Source of the DNA: Vampirovibrio chlorellavorus
GTDB taxonomy: Bacteria; Cyanobacteriota; Vampirovibrionia; Vampirovibrionales; Vampirovibrionaceae
NCBI GenBank assembly: GCA_003149345.1
Contig: QFWI01000016.1
Span: 248,001 to 312,000, forward strand
Direction of reading: 5' to 3'
DNA length: 64,000 nt
A program made the position numbers and the translations under genes. The notes under the pieces are model-generated. The model made no database searches. It was not told where the DNA came from and was given only the letters and a program-made list of their open reading frames with translations. The number at the start of each line of letters is the position of its first letter. The first letter of the stretch is position 1. Positions 8,924 through 17,202 of this stretch are shown here, piece after piece.

Positions 8924-9994
8924 TTAAAGCTTCACCCGGCCTCCTTTTTCCCGGTTCAGGTGGATGGTATCCACAAAGCGCACCAGCCCGGATTGATAGG
9001 CCATAATCAGGCTGTGGGTGCGAGCCCCGTTGCCAAAGTAATTGACGCCTTTTAAGGTATCCCCGGTGGTAATGCCGCAGGCGGCAAAAACCAGTTCATT
9101 GGCCGGGGCCAAATCATCGGTGCGATAAATCTTTTCTTCGGACAGATCGATATTCATGCGGGCGGCCCGTTTTTTCTCTTCCTCGTTTCGCCAGCGCAAG
9201 CGGGCCTGAATTTCCCCGCCCAGGCATTTGACGGCGGCTGCGGTTAAAACGGCTTCCGGGGCTCCCCCGGTGCCCATCACCGCATGGATGCCGCTGCCAA
9301 TGAGGGCAGCGGAAACGGCGGGCATTAAATCCCCATCGCTAATCAGTTTAATACGAGCCCCAGCTTCCCGCACCTCCCCGATTAATTCGGCGTGGCGGGG
9401 GCGATCCAGAATGACGATGGTTAAATCCTGTACCTCTCGTTGCAGGGACATGGCCAGAATGCTGAGGTTGTATTTGACCGGGGCGTTGATATCCACTTTG
9501 CCCTTGGCGTCGGGGCCGACCACCAGTTTTTCCATGTAAGTGTCCGGGGCATGGAACAGCCCGCCTTTGGGGGCCAGGGCCAAGGTAGCCACTGCCCCGG
9601 GCAGGCCGTGAGCCACCAGATTGGTGCCTTCCAGCGGATCGACCGCGATATCCACTTCCGGCAGGCCCGGCTGGATTTTGCCCACTTTTTCCCCGATGTA
9701 CAACATGGGGGCCTCGTCCCGCTCCCCTTCCCCGATGACGATGGTGCCATTCACCGGGATTTCACGGAGGGTTTGCCGCATGGCGGTGACCGCGGCCTGA
9801 TCGGCGGCGTCTCGCTTGCCGGTGCCCATCAGTCGACCGGCGGCCAGGGCGGCTGCCTCCACCACGCCCAGCACTTCCCTGGATAAGGTTCGTTCTGAAC
9901 TGAACAAATTGTCTGATTGATCGGTTGTCTCGTGTGGTTCAAATGCCGGGTTCACGTTATCACTCCGCTCCAATACCGTGGTTGATGTCATCAT
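8924..9994 (-). CDS. glpX: Class II fructose-1,6-bisphosphatase (possibly also sedoheptulose-1,7-bisphosphatase)
   Basis: Removes the 1-phosphate from fructose-1,6-bisphosphate in gluconeogenesis; cyanobacterial members also act on sedoheptulose-1,7-bisphosphate. The metal- and substrate-binding motifs IGEGERDEAP and DPLEGTN are intact, as are ISDGDLMPA and GTGGAPEAVLTAAA. It has 356 residues; residues 1-30 are a non-conserved extension. The start is ATG ATG at 9994/9991 behind GAGGGGGAAG. The gene splits the EF-hand-like cluster and is on the opposite strand, so it is probably unrelated to it. It fits the alpha-glucan phosphorylase homologue at 39482 in a storage-sugar metabolism. Confidence 0.95.
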   Translation of the reverse strand: MMTSTTVLERSDNVNPAFEPHETTDQSDNLFSSERTLSREVLGVVEAAALAAGRLMGTGKRDAADQAAVTAMRQTLREIPVNGTIVIGEGERDEAPMLYIGEKVGKIQPGLPEVDIAVDPLEGTNLVAHGLPGAVATLALAPKGGLFHAPDTYMEKLVVGPDAKGKVDINAPVKYNLSILAMSLQREVQDLTIVILDRPRHAELIGEVREAGARIKLISDGDLMPAVSAALIGSGIHAVMGTGGAPEAVLTAAAVKCLGGEIQARLRWRNEEEKKRAARMNIDLSEEKIYRTDDLAPANELVFAACGITTGDTLKGVNYFGNGARTHSLIMAYQSGLVRFVDTIHLNREKGGRVKL

Positions 9995-10105
9995 AAACGA
10001 TCTTCCCCCTCATCTCGGTGTTAAATGGATTCGTTTTTCTAATCCCCTCACTGAGATGTCATCCTATCAGAAGGATGGTTGCGTGTCTGTGATCCGTGTG
10101 AAGTA

Positions 10106-10138
10106 AAACACCGACATTCATCTTGAACGCCGGTGTTT
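10106..10138 (-). terminator. Terminator-like hairpin downstream of the 10631 gene
   Basis: AAACACCG (10106-10113) pairs with CGGTGTTT (10131-10138). Read on the minus strand it ends in GGTGTTTTACTT. It lies between the end of the 10631 gene and the start of glpX. Confidence 0.5.
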
Positions 10139-10148
10139 CGGGTTGTGC

Positions 10149-10206
10149 AGGAGGAGGGGATTAGGGGGAGGAGGAGTTAGTAGGGGAGGAGGAGTTAAGG
10201 AGGTAA
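10149..10206 (+). repeat. Purine-only imperfect tandem repeat (GGGGAGGAGGAGTTA units)
   Basis: On the plus strand this is nearly pure A/G with two or three imperfect GGGGGAGGAGGAGTTA units. It contains many GGAGG strings but no start codon they could serve. It lies immediately 3' of the minus-strand gene ending at 10218. Confidence 0.6.
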
Positions 10207-10217
10207 TCGGAAGACAA

Positions 10218-10631
10218 TTAAACAGGGCCACCCATGTTTCTGCCCAAAAACAGTTGTAACATTTGGGCAAACAACAGTAGAAGAATCTGATTGACATTAT
10301 TCACGGGCGGCTGAGTGACTGGCGGATCCGTCACAACTGGCGGGGTGGGCAAGCCCGTCCGAACTTGCACCAGATCATCCACGCTAATGCTGTTGGCGTT
10401 GCCATCCAGTTTGGCAATGGCGGCAAAGTTTTGCCGTAAGTAACCAGCTACGGTGCTGCTGGGATCCGCCGCTAAAAAGCGTTTGGTGCTGTAGCTATCC
10501 AGGTTGGCCTTGGTTAATTGCCCGTTGTTCACGTTTTCCACGGCCTGAATATTGAGGAAGCCTTGCAGCAGTTCGGCGGGTTTATTGGCTTTCAGGGTGT
10601 AGCCAAAGGGAGTTGGAAATAAAACAGCCAT
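10218..10631 (-). CDS. Small EF-hand-like protein with C-terminal hydrophobic helix
   Basis: 137 residues, start ATG at 10631 with AGGAGG five bases upstream; the longer frame to 10694 lacks such a site. The centre carries AKLDGNANSISVDDL, the same loop as in the 5813 protein (AKLDGDASSVSWLDL). A Pro/Thr/Val linker (PPVVTDPPVTQPP) follows, then a Leu-rich helix (NQILLLLFAQMLQLFLG) and a Gly/Pro end. No signal peptide. It is the third member of the EF-hand-like family and carries the shared 9-mer 54 bases upstream. Function unknown; the terminal helix could insert in a membrane or mediate assembly. Confidence 0.65.
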   Translation of the reverse strand: MAVLFPTPFGYTLKANKPAELLQGFLNIQAVENVNNGQLTKANLDSYSTKRFLAADPSSTVAGYLRQNFAAIAKLDGNANSISVDDLVQVRTGLPTPPVVTDPPVTQPPVNNVNQILLLLFAQMLQLFLGRNMGGPV

Positions 10632-10684
10632 AGAGCCTCCTGATGACGGATTTATGGAGTGCAACCCAGAGGTGATATAGCTCA

Positions 10685-10693
10685 ATAAAAACA
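10685..10693 (-). promoter_or_regulatory. Shared TGTTTTTAT element, copy 4 (before the 10631 gene)
   Basis: Exact TGTTTTTAT on the minus strand, 54 bases before the ATG at 10631, followed five bases later by TATATC. It sits just after the terminator of the upstream transporter gene. Confidence 0.55.
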
Positions 10694-10730
10694 AATATAT
10701 ACTGGTTATTTCTTTTGTTTTGGAAAATCC

Positions 10731-10763
10731 AAAAAAATCCCCGCCGGTCAGGGCGAGGATTTT
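10731..10763 (-). terminator. Rho-independent terminator of the nucleoside transporter gene
   Basis: Read on the minus strand, AAAATCCTCGCC pairs with GGCGGGGATTTT (one mismatch), followed by more T. It lies 27 bases after the transporter stop codon. Confidence 0.8.
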
Positions 10764-10789
10764 GCGTTTCGGATTTTATGCCGGGCGTC

Positions 10790-12328
10790 TTAGCGGGGCC
10801 TTGAAGGCAAGCGCGTTTCGGCATGGGGATCCGTGACCCCGATGGGTTGTCCTTGCTTGTTATAAACTGGTAGACCCGGGGTGGGTGAGGGTTTTGTTGC
10901 GCTCGTTGTGGCAACCGGTTGAATGACCGCAGCCTGAGACAGGGATTGGTCGCCGTTGGGCAGACGCTTGGCAATGACAATCAGCAAAATAGCCGCCAGC
11001 ATAATGCTACCCGCCACCCAGGTATCGCTGCCAGCCCCGTCCAGACCCACCAGAATCCCAGCCAGGGCGCTGGACACATAAGAGGCCATGGTGCCGCACA
11101 AGAGGGCTTTAAAGCCCAGTTCGGCCAAATCTTTTTTCCGGGAGGGGGCCATTTGACCAATGCCTCCAATTTGCATGGCAATGGAGCTGAAGTTGGCAAA
11201 GCCGCACAGGGCCACGCTGGCTATGGCCAGGGACTTGGGGTTCAGGGTCTGGTTGGTAATGGCCGGGGCTAAGCTGGCGTAGGCCACAAATTCGTTGATC
11301 ACCATTTTGGTGCCCATCAGTCCTCCCACAAACTTGGCGTCCTGCATGGGGACGCCTAAGGCCATGGCCACCAGCGAGAAGATGGAGCCCAGTAGGCCGT
11401 TCAGAGACAAATGGGCCAGATCCAGACCCACCGCTTGCAGGCTGAGCCCGGCGGCGGCCAAAGTCAGGCCGATTTTACCCACCACAAAGTCCATCAGGTT
11501 AATCAGGGCGATAAAGCCTATCAGCATGGCGCACACGTTCAGGCCAATTTTCAGGCCCTCGCTAGCCCCCCGTGAAGCGGCGTCAATCAGGTTGACGCTT
11601 TCCTTCTGGATTTCCAAGGCCACCTGGCCCCGGGTTACTGATTGTTCCGATTCCGGGTAAACCAGCTTGGCGATGACCAAAGCGCCCGGCACGGCCATGA
11701 GGCTGGCGGTCAATAAAAATTCCGCCGGAATGCCCATTTGAATGTACACGGCCATCACACCGCCAGCGATGCAGGCCATGCTCCCGGCCATCACCGCCAG
11801 TAATTCGGAGCGGGTCATGGTGGCCAAATACGGTTTTACCAGCAATTGAGCCTCAATTTGCCCCACAAAAATACTGGCCGCATTCGACAGGGCCTCGGAG
11901 CCGCTGGCTCCCATAATTTTGTAAACCGCCCAGGCTACCCATTTGACCACCCGTTGCATAATGCCCAAGTGATAGGAAATACTGACCAGGGTGGCCACAA
12001 AAATGATGGTGGGCACCAGTTTAAAGGCGAAAATAAAACTGCCCCCCGGCCCGAATAGCTGATTGAGCTTGTCCGGCTGAGAGACCAAGAAGCCGAACAC
12101 AAAACCGGCCCCGGCATCGGAAAAGCTCAGCAGTTTTTCGATGCCTTGCCCGATGTTATGGAAGAGGACTTGTCCAATTTTTACCTTAAGGCAAAACACG
12201 GCCAAAAAGACCTGAAGGGCCAATCCGCTGACAATCAGGCGCCAATTGATGGCCTTGCGGTTGTTGCTCATTAGGTAGGCTAGCGCCAAGAGGGCGAAAA
12301 TACCAATCAGGCCAGTAAATTGGCTCAT
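10790..12328 (-). CDS. Concentrative (NupC/CNT family) nucleoside transporter
   Basis: Inner-membrane cation-coupled nucleoside uptake. It has 512 residues from the ATG at 12328 and about ten hydrophobic segments. Family motifs seen: FGFLVSQPD, FAFKLVPTIIFVATLVSISY, GASGSEALSNAASIFVGQ, GVPMQDAKFVGGLMGTKMVINEFVAY and ALCGFANFSSIAMQIGG. The frame is open to 12502, but N-terminal residues there look non-conserved; the ATG at 12328 has AGAGGA 11 bases upstream and leads directly into the first membrane helix. The final 70 residues (Ser/Thr/Pro-rich tail) exceed the usual CNT length. Nucleoside salvage suits a host-dependent or predatory cell. Confidence 0.9.
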   Translation of the reverse strand: MSQFTGLIGIFALLALAYLMSNNRKAINWRLIVSGLALQVFLAVFCLKVKIGQVLFHNIGQGIEKLLSFSDAGAGFVFGFLVSQPDKLNQLFGPGGSFIFAFKLVPTIIFVATLVSISYHLGIMQRVVKWVAWAVYKIMGASGSEALSNAASIFVGQIEAQLLVKPYLATMTRSELLAVMAGSMACIAGGVMAVYIQMGIPAEFLLTASLMAVPGALVIAKLVYPESEQSVTRGQVALEIQKESVNLIDAASRGASEGLKIGLNVCAMLIGFIALINLMDFVVGKIGLTLAAAGLSLQAVGLDLAHLSLNGLLGSIFSLVAMALGVPMQDAKFVGGLMGTKMVINEFVAYASLAPAITNQTLNPKSLAIASVALCGFANFSSIAMQIGGIGQMAPSRKKDLAELGFKALLCGTMASYVSSALAGILVGLDGAGSDTWVAGSIMLAAILLIVIAKRLPNGDQSLSQAAVIQPVATTSATKPSPTPGLPVYNKQGQPIGVTDPHAETRLPSRPR

Positions 12329-12552
12329 AACAACGAGGATCCTCTTAAATCGGTACTCATCTAAAAACCGGACCATGAAAATTGTTGCAACAGGTTCATG
12401 CCAAGTCCGCCCCATAAAATACCAAAAACACGGCCAGCGGTTGAGGGGTGACCCTGTTTGCAGAGATAGTGTGCCCAACGCCTCTGATTTGCGCTTACCC
12501 ACGCTTTCAGTAGAATAGGGCCTGTCAGCCTTGTTTATCAGGACGTTGTTTT

Positions 12553-13908
12553 ATGACCCAAGCCCAACCTGCTCTGCCCCCGGCCATTGAAACGCTGGAG
12601 GAAGCTGTTCAGTTTTTGGACAGTCTGGATGTGTCCGCCATGAAGCTGGGTCTGGAACGGGTGCGGGACTTGCTGACCACCCTGGACAACCCACAAGACC
12701 ATTTGCCCATGGTGCATATCGCCGGGACTAACGGCAAGGGTTCGGTGACGGCTATGCTCACGGCCATTCTCAATGCGGCAGGTCTTAAAGTGGGCTCCTT
12801 TACCAGTCCGCACCTCATTCAGGTCAGAGAACGCATTGGGATTAATGGCAATCCGATATTGCCGGATGACTTTCAGCACGAAGTGCAGTCTCTCAAGCAG
12901 CATCTGGAAACCTTGGGCTGGCCCCGGGATCAATGGCCCACTTACTTTGAGTTTTTAAACGTGATGGCCTACCAGTTTTTCCGGCAAAAGCGGGTGGATA
13001 TTACTGTGTTTGAGACCGGTCTGGGAGGACGGCTGGATTCCACCAACGTGGTGCGCCAGCCCAATTTAACGGCCATTACCACCATTGGCATGGATCACAT
13101 GCAGCATCTGGGCAACACCTTGGCGGCCATCGCCGGGGAAAAGGCTGGCATCATCAAGCCGGGGGTGCCGGTAGTGGTGGGCGCCCATATTCCAGAAGAG
13201 GCCTTGAATGTGATTCTGGAGAAGGCCCGCCAACAAGAAGCGCCGGTCATCATGGCCAGTGACCAGTCCTTGGTGGTCAGTCCACGGTCGAACGCCACGG
13301 AGGGCTTGCTACTGGAGGATATCCAAACCGGGGCTGCATACCGCCTGTCCCTGTTGGGGCCGTACCAAAAGCAAAACCTGGCCATTGTGCTGGCCTGTGT
13401 GGAGCAGTTACGTCAGCAGGGCTTCGCTATTTCTCAGCAATCGGTGTTTGAGGGCTTGCAGCGAGCCTATTGGCCGGTGCGGTTTCAGTATTTCCCCCAG
13501 CAGCATGTCGTGCTGGACGGTTCTCATAACCCGGATGGCTTTACCTCGCTCCAGGAAACCATACAGCTATACTTTCCACAGGAACCCACCCTGTGGCTGG
13601 TCAGCTTGCGCAGTAATCGCGACCCGCAAGCCTTGATCGAGGTGATACGCTCCGCCGGTCAGCCCGTGGGTATTGTGGTTACGCACGCGAATCCCAATCA
13701 CCTCTATCATCCGCCGGAATCCTTGGCCCAGCAATTGCGGACCGCTTTCCCTGAATCGGATTGCAGGATAGAAACCGCCCAAACACCCACGGACGCTTAT
13801 GCCCGTATATTGGAGCGGCGAGAAGGCCTTTCCGGGGAAACGCCGCTGGTGCTGGTGACGGGCTCTCTTTACACCGCCGGGGAAGTTTTGAGCCTGGCCA
13901 AATTCTAA
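12553..13908 (+). CDS. folC: Folylpolyglutamate synthase / dihydrofolate synthase
   Basis: Adds glutamate to folates, and probably to dihydropteroate. The P-loop and substrate loop are intact: IAGTNGKGSVTAML at about residue 56, and FTSPHLIQVRERI. ETGLGGRLDSTNV and the C-terminal DGSHNPDGF and VTGSLYTAGEVL are typical. Length 451 is normal. It is divergent from the nucleoside transporter, with about 220 bases of shared control region between them. It shares the folate pathway with folK at 45564, far away. Confidence 0.95.
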   Translation: MTQAQPALPPAIETLEEAVQFLDSLDVSAMKLGLERVRDLLTTLDNPQDHLPMVHIAGTNGKGSVTAMLTAILNAAGLKVGSFTSPHLIQVRERIGINGNPILPDDFQHEVQSLKQHLETLGWPRDQWPTYFEFLNVMAYQFFRQKRVDITVFETGLGGRLDSTNVVRQPNLTAITTIGMDHMQHLGNTLAAIAGEKAGIIKPGVPVVVGAHIPEEALNVILEKARQQEAPVIMASDQSLVVSPRSNATEGLLLEDIQTGAAYRLSLLGPYQKQNLAIVLACVEQLRQQGFAISQQSVFEGLQRAYWPVRFQYFPQQHVVLDGSHNPDGFTSLQETIQLYFPQEPTLWLVSLRSNRDPQALIEVIRSAGQPVGIVVTHANPNHLYHPPESLAQQLRTAFPESDCRIETAQTPTDAYARILERREGLSGETPLVLVTGSLYTAGEVLSLAKF

Positions 13909-14112
13909 GCCCTGGCTGGCCCGATTAGATTCTTTACATAATATTTTGTTGTAGTCGGTTGTTTGTCATCCATGCAGCCTCCTATACTAAAGGGGCTGAT
14001 TCCGATGGATGAAACATGGAATTTTAAAAAGTTCATCCGTAAGTGATTTCGTTATTGAGAGACGCACCCCATCATTAGGCCGGAAACCCATTAGGCAGGA
14101 AGAGAGACAGCC

Positions 14113-15390
14113 ATGCAGAAAACCTTTCTCAAATTTATGATGTTTGAACTGGTGGAGCGAGTGGCCCGTTTTCGGCTATTGCTGAGCGAGTGCGCCAATG
14201 CCTTACTGGAAAGCGCGCCGGGCTTGTACAGGAGTCTGCTGGCTGAATGTCAGCTTCTGGAAGAACGCTTGCTGGAGCAAAAGAGCGCTCTCAATTCCCT
14301 GTTTTCGGAATCGGCCACCAGCAGTAAACAGTCCACTGCCGCTTGTGAAACTTTGATAGAAACCTCTTACGCCCGCTTACAGGCCCTGAGTCAGGTGTTG
14401 TGCCGACTGAAAGAATTGACCGTTCCTTCTGAAAGCCATCTGTTTTTGAAGGATGTATTGCCAGAGACCTTGTTAAAGCAGGCCGGTGAGCATTCGGTGT
14501 TTCTGGGGCCAGAAGGGCCTGAAAATGGGAATTTGCCGGTTCTGCCCAATGTGCTGTTTGACAGGCTTTCCATTTTGCAAAAAAACAATCCCCTGGGTTG
14601 GGTAGGGCTATGTCAATCCTACGCCCGGCATTTGCTGGAATCGGCCTCCACGCTGGAGTCTCTCAAGCTGGAATTGCTGAAAGGGCAGAAAAAGCTGGCC
14701 GGTGGCCTGACTGAGTCCATTGCGGAAGCCCTGATTGTCCATGCCATTAACCTGCGCTTGCTGGGCCCGGCTTATTATTTTCAGGCCTTATCCGAGGCTT
14801 TTTTGAGCGGAGACGGGACGTTTTTACAAGTCGTGGAGCCTGCCCTGTTCTTCGGCTTGCACCACCAGAACTTTAGCCATAAAAATCTGGTCATTCTGCA
14901 TGAGGCCTGCGAGCGTTCCAAGCCCGAGCAGGCCGCTGAGTTGCAGCCACTCTCTGAGGAAGCGTTGACCAGTCTGTTTCGGGCCGTGGAAAAGGTGATT
15001 CCCGCTAAATACGCCTTTAACGAAAAAAATATGCAGCGGGCCATTCAGTTGCAGGAACGCCTGAGCGAGGGCATCTTGCTCAGCAGTACCCCGCTTTTCC
15101 CGGTGGAAGCGGTGGCGGATAATCTGGCCCAAAACCGGGATAAGGCCGACTTCTCCATTTATGGGCCGTTGTCCATGCTGACCGAGTATCCCCACAGTCC
15201 CAAGGAGATTGTGAACGCCGGGTGGCTGCATAAAATGGAGCGTGGCCCCATTTGGCTCTACACCATTTTTAACGAGGGACAGCGAACCGGTTTGGAAACC
15301 GTGCTGGGCCTTTTGGAGTATCAGGATCACTTGCTGCGCAAATCCATCGAGACTTCGGAGATTCACCGGGTTTTGTTGTGCGGTCAGTAA
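14113..15390 (+). CDS. Conserved-looking helical protein of unknown function
   Basis: 425 residues, almost all predicted alpha helix; no signal peptide, membrane helix or recognisable motif. Residues 1-110 contain Leu/Glu heptads that could form a coiled coil. The C-terminal half has a distinct motif, YGPLSMLTEYPHSPKEIVNAGW, just after a basic/acidic helix. It starts at ATG 14113 with AGGAAGAGAG upstream and is 25 bases from dcd, so the two are probably co-transcribed. Codon use and GC match its housekeeping neighbours, which argues for a real vertically inherited gene. Function unknown. Confidence 0.75.
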   Translation: MQKTFLKFMMFELVERVARFRLLLSECANALLESAPGLYRSLLAECQLLEERLLEQKSALNSLFSESATSSKQSTAACETLIETSYARLQALSQVLCRLKELTVPSESHLFLKDVLPETLLKQAGEHSVFLGPEGPENGNLPVLPNVLFDRLSILQKNNPLGWVGLCQSYARHLLESASTLESLKLELLKGQKKLAGGLTESIAEALIVHAINLRLLGPAYYFQALSEAFLSGDGTFLQVVEPALFFGLHHQNFSHKNLVILHEACERSKPEQAAELQPLSEEALTSLFRAVEKVIPAKYAFNEKNMQRAIQLQERLSEGILLSSTPLFPVEAVADNLAQNRDKADFSIYGPLSMLTEYPHSPKEIVNAGWLHKMERGPIWLYTIFNEGQRTGLETVLGLLEYQDHLLRKSIETSEIHRVLLCGQ

Positions 15391-15415
15391 GTGCGGAAAG
15401 AGCGAGGTTTCCCCG

Positions 15416-16054
15416 ATGATTTTAAATGAAGCGCAAATCCTGGAGAGGCTGGTGGATTCCGATCCCGAGCGACGCATTATTATTACGCCCTTGCTCAAGC
15501 CGGAAGAACAGTTTGGCCCCACTTCCGTGGACTTGCGTCTGGGCACGGATTTTCAGGTGATGGCCCGCACCAATATTACGCACATGGATCTCATGAAAGA
15601 CCCGGACGCCTTGAGTCGGGACGTGCAAAAGCACATGCAGCACGTGAAGGTGAAACCCACGGAGCCCTTTATTCTCCATCCCGGTGAATTTGCCCTGGCC
15701 TCCACCCTGGAGTATGTGAAAGTTCCCCTGGATTTGGCCGCCCGCTTGGAAGGCCGCAGCACCTGGGGCCGTTTGGGCTTGCAGATTCACGCCACCGCTG
15801 GCTTTGTGGATCCGGGCTTTCGGGGGGCCTTGACCTTTGAATTGTCCAACGTCAGTAATATTCCTTTGCCCCTGTACCCCGGGGTGCGCATTTCCCAGAT
15901 TTGCTTCTTTCTGAGTAGCACCACCCATTTGCCTTACGGTAAAAAGCGCTTTACCAAGTACAGCGGCAAAACCACTACGGCGTCTTCGGCGTTCTTTAAA
16001 GACCCTGAGTACAGCCGCATTCGGGAAGCCCAAAAACAGCACAGCTACCGATAG
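15416..16054 (+). CDS. dcd: dCTP deaminase
   Basis: Deaminates dCTP to dUTP (some members continue to dUMP) for dTMP synthesis. Family motifs are intact: QFGPTSVDLRLG near residue 32, LEGRSTWGRLGL, and HATAGFVDPGFRGALTFEL with the catalytic Glu and Arg. Length 212 is near the usual 190-200. The open frame extends to 15242, but that part overlaps the upstream gene; the ATG at 15416 with GAGG eight bases upstream is the real start. It probably forms an operon with the 14113 gene and tyrA, which begins 21 bases downstream. Confidence 0.94.
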   Translation: MILNEAQILERLVDSDPERRIIITPLLKPEEQFGPTSVDLRLGTDFQVMARTNITHMDLMKDPDALSRDVQKHMQHVKVKPTEPFILHPGEFALASTLEYVKVPLDLAARLEGRSTWGRLGLQIHATAGFVDPGFRGALTFELSNVSNIPLPLYPGVRISQICFFLSSTTHLPYGKKRFTKYSGKTTTASSAFFKDPEYSRIREAQKQHSYR

Positions 16055-16075
16055 AAACGAGTCCACTGTTTGGCC

Positions 16076-16966
16076 ATGGCAGAGATAGAACTTCCTTTTC
16101 AGCGGTTAACGATCATTGGGCTGGGACTCATTGGCGGCTCCCTGGCCATGGCGGCCAAAGAACGCTTCCCCCACTGGCACATCACCGGGGTGGATTCTAA
16201 CCCGGAGGCGCTCCAGTATGCCTTGCGGCACGGGGTCATCGATCAGGCGGCGTTGGAATTGCCTGAGACCCTTGAGGACAACCAGCTGGTGATGATTGCC
16301 TGCCATTTGGCTCCCAGCCTGACCGTGTTGGAAGCGTTGGCTCCCAAGGTGCGGGGCAAAAACATCTGGGTCAGCGATATTGGCAGTTGCAAGCAAAAAA
16401 TCGCGGACTTGGGCCAGGCATTGCTACCAGAGCAATTCATCGCCGGGCACCCCATGGCAGGGAAAGAGCATTCCGGCATTCAGCATGCCACTCCCTTGTT
16501 GTTTGCGGGCAAGTCCTATTTGCTGTGTCCGCATGCTCAAATTCCTTCGGAACGGCTGGAGCCGTTGCGCAGCTTTATTCAGTCCTTGGGGGCCTCGGTC
16601 AAGTTGATCGACGCAGCCAAACACGATCGCTATATGGCATACGTGAGCCATCTGCCCCAGTTGTATGTCATCATGCTGACCCAATTGTTGTATAAGAACG
16701 AGCCGGGCCATTTGGTGGCTTACCACGGGGCGGGTCTGGATGATCAGCTGCGACTGGCGGCCAGTTCCTATACGATGTGGGGCGATATTTTGTTGCAGAA
16801 CGCTGAAAATCTGGAAGGGGCTTTGCTGGGCCTGCGGGACACTTTGGATGAGGCGTTGGCCTTGCTGCGCCATCAGGACTCCGAGGGGCTGGAGGCCTGG
16901 TTCCAGCGGGCTAATGAAATGCATGCCCATTTTGTGGGGTTTAAAGCCCCGTCTCTCAACCGCTAG
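16076..16966 (+). CDS. tyrA: Prephenate (or arogenate) dehydrogenase
   Basis: NAD(P)-dependent oxidative decarboxylation in tyrosine synthesis. The Rossmann motif GLGLIGGSLA is near residue 16. The signatures GHPMAGKEHSG and SHLPQ with the catalytic histidines are present. Length 296 fits the monofunctional form; no chorismate mutase or ACT domain is fused. An in-frame TTG at 16070 precedes the ATG. It is probably the last gene of the unit that starts at 14113. The convergent gene ends at 17203, leaving 236 bases with no clear terminator. Confidence 0.93.
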   Translation: MAEIELPFQRLTIIGLGLIGGSLAMAAKERFPHWHITGVDSNPEALQYALRHGVIDQAALELPETLEDNQLVMIACHLAPSLTVLEALAPKVRGKNIWVSDIGSCKQKIADLGQALLPEQFIAGHPMAGKEHSGIQHATPLLFAGKSYLLCPHAQIPSERLEPLRSFIQSLGASVKLIDAAKHDRYMAYVSHLPQLYVIMLTQLLYKNEPGHLVAYHGAGLDDQLRLAASSYTMWGDILLQNAENLEGALLGLRDTLDEALALLRHQDSEGLEAWFQRANEMHAHFVGFKAPSLNR

Positions 16967-17202
16967 AAATTTTGATGGCCCAGAAATTTTAACAGCCGAG
17001 AAAAGCGTTCATTCGTCGGAGGCGGTTATTAGTCATTCCCGCCAAGGTGGTCTATATCTGGGGGTGATTGTGCTTGCTATTCACGCTAACATCCGCCGGG
17101 AAGAGACTGGCTCTCCGACCAAAAGGACAAGCTCTACCCGGTTCAGGGACAAACAGGCTTACCGAAACCCGAATGAAATCCTGCGATTGCCAGACTGGCC
17201 CA

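Noticed and set aside
4606..10631. Calling the EF-hand-like proteins true calcium-binding or type III translocators
   Set aside because: Loop spacing is not canonical and no type III genes are in the window; only the resemblance can be stated.
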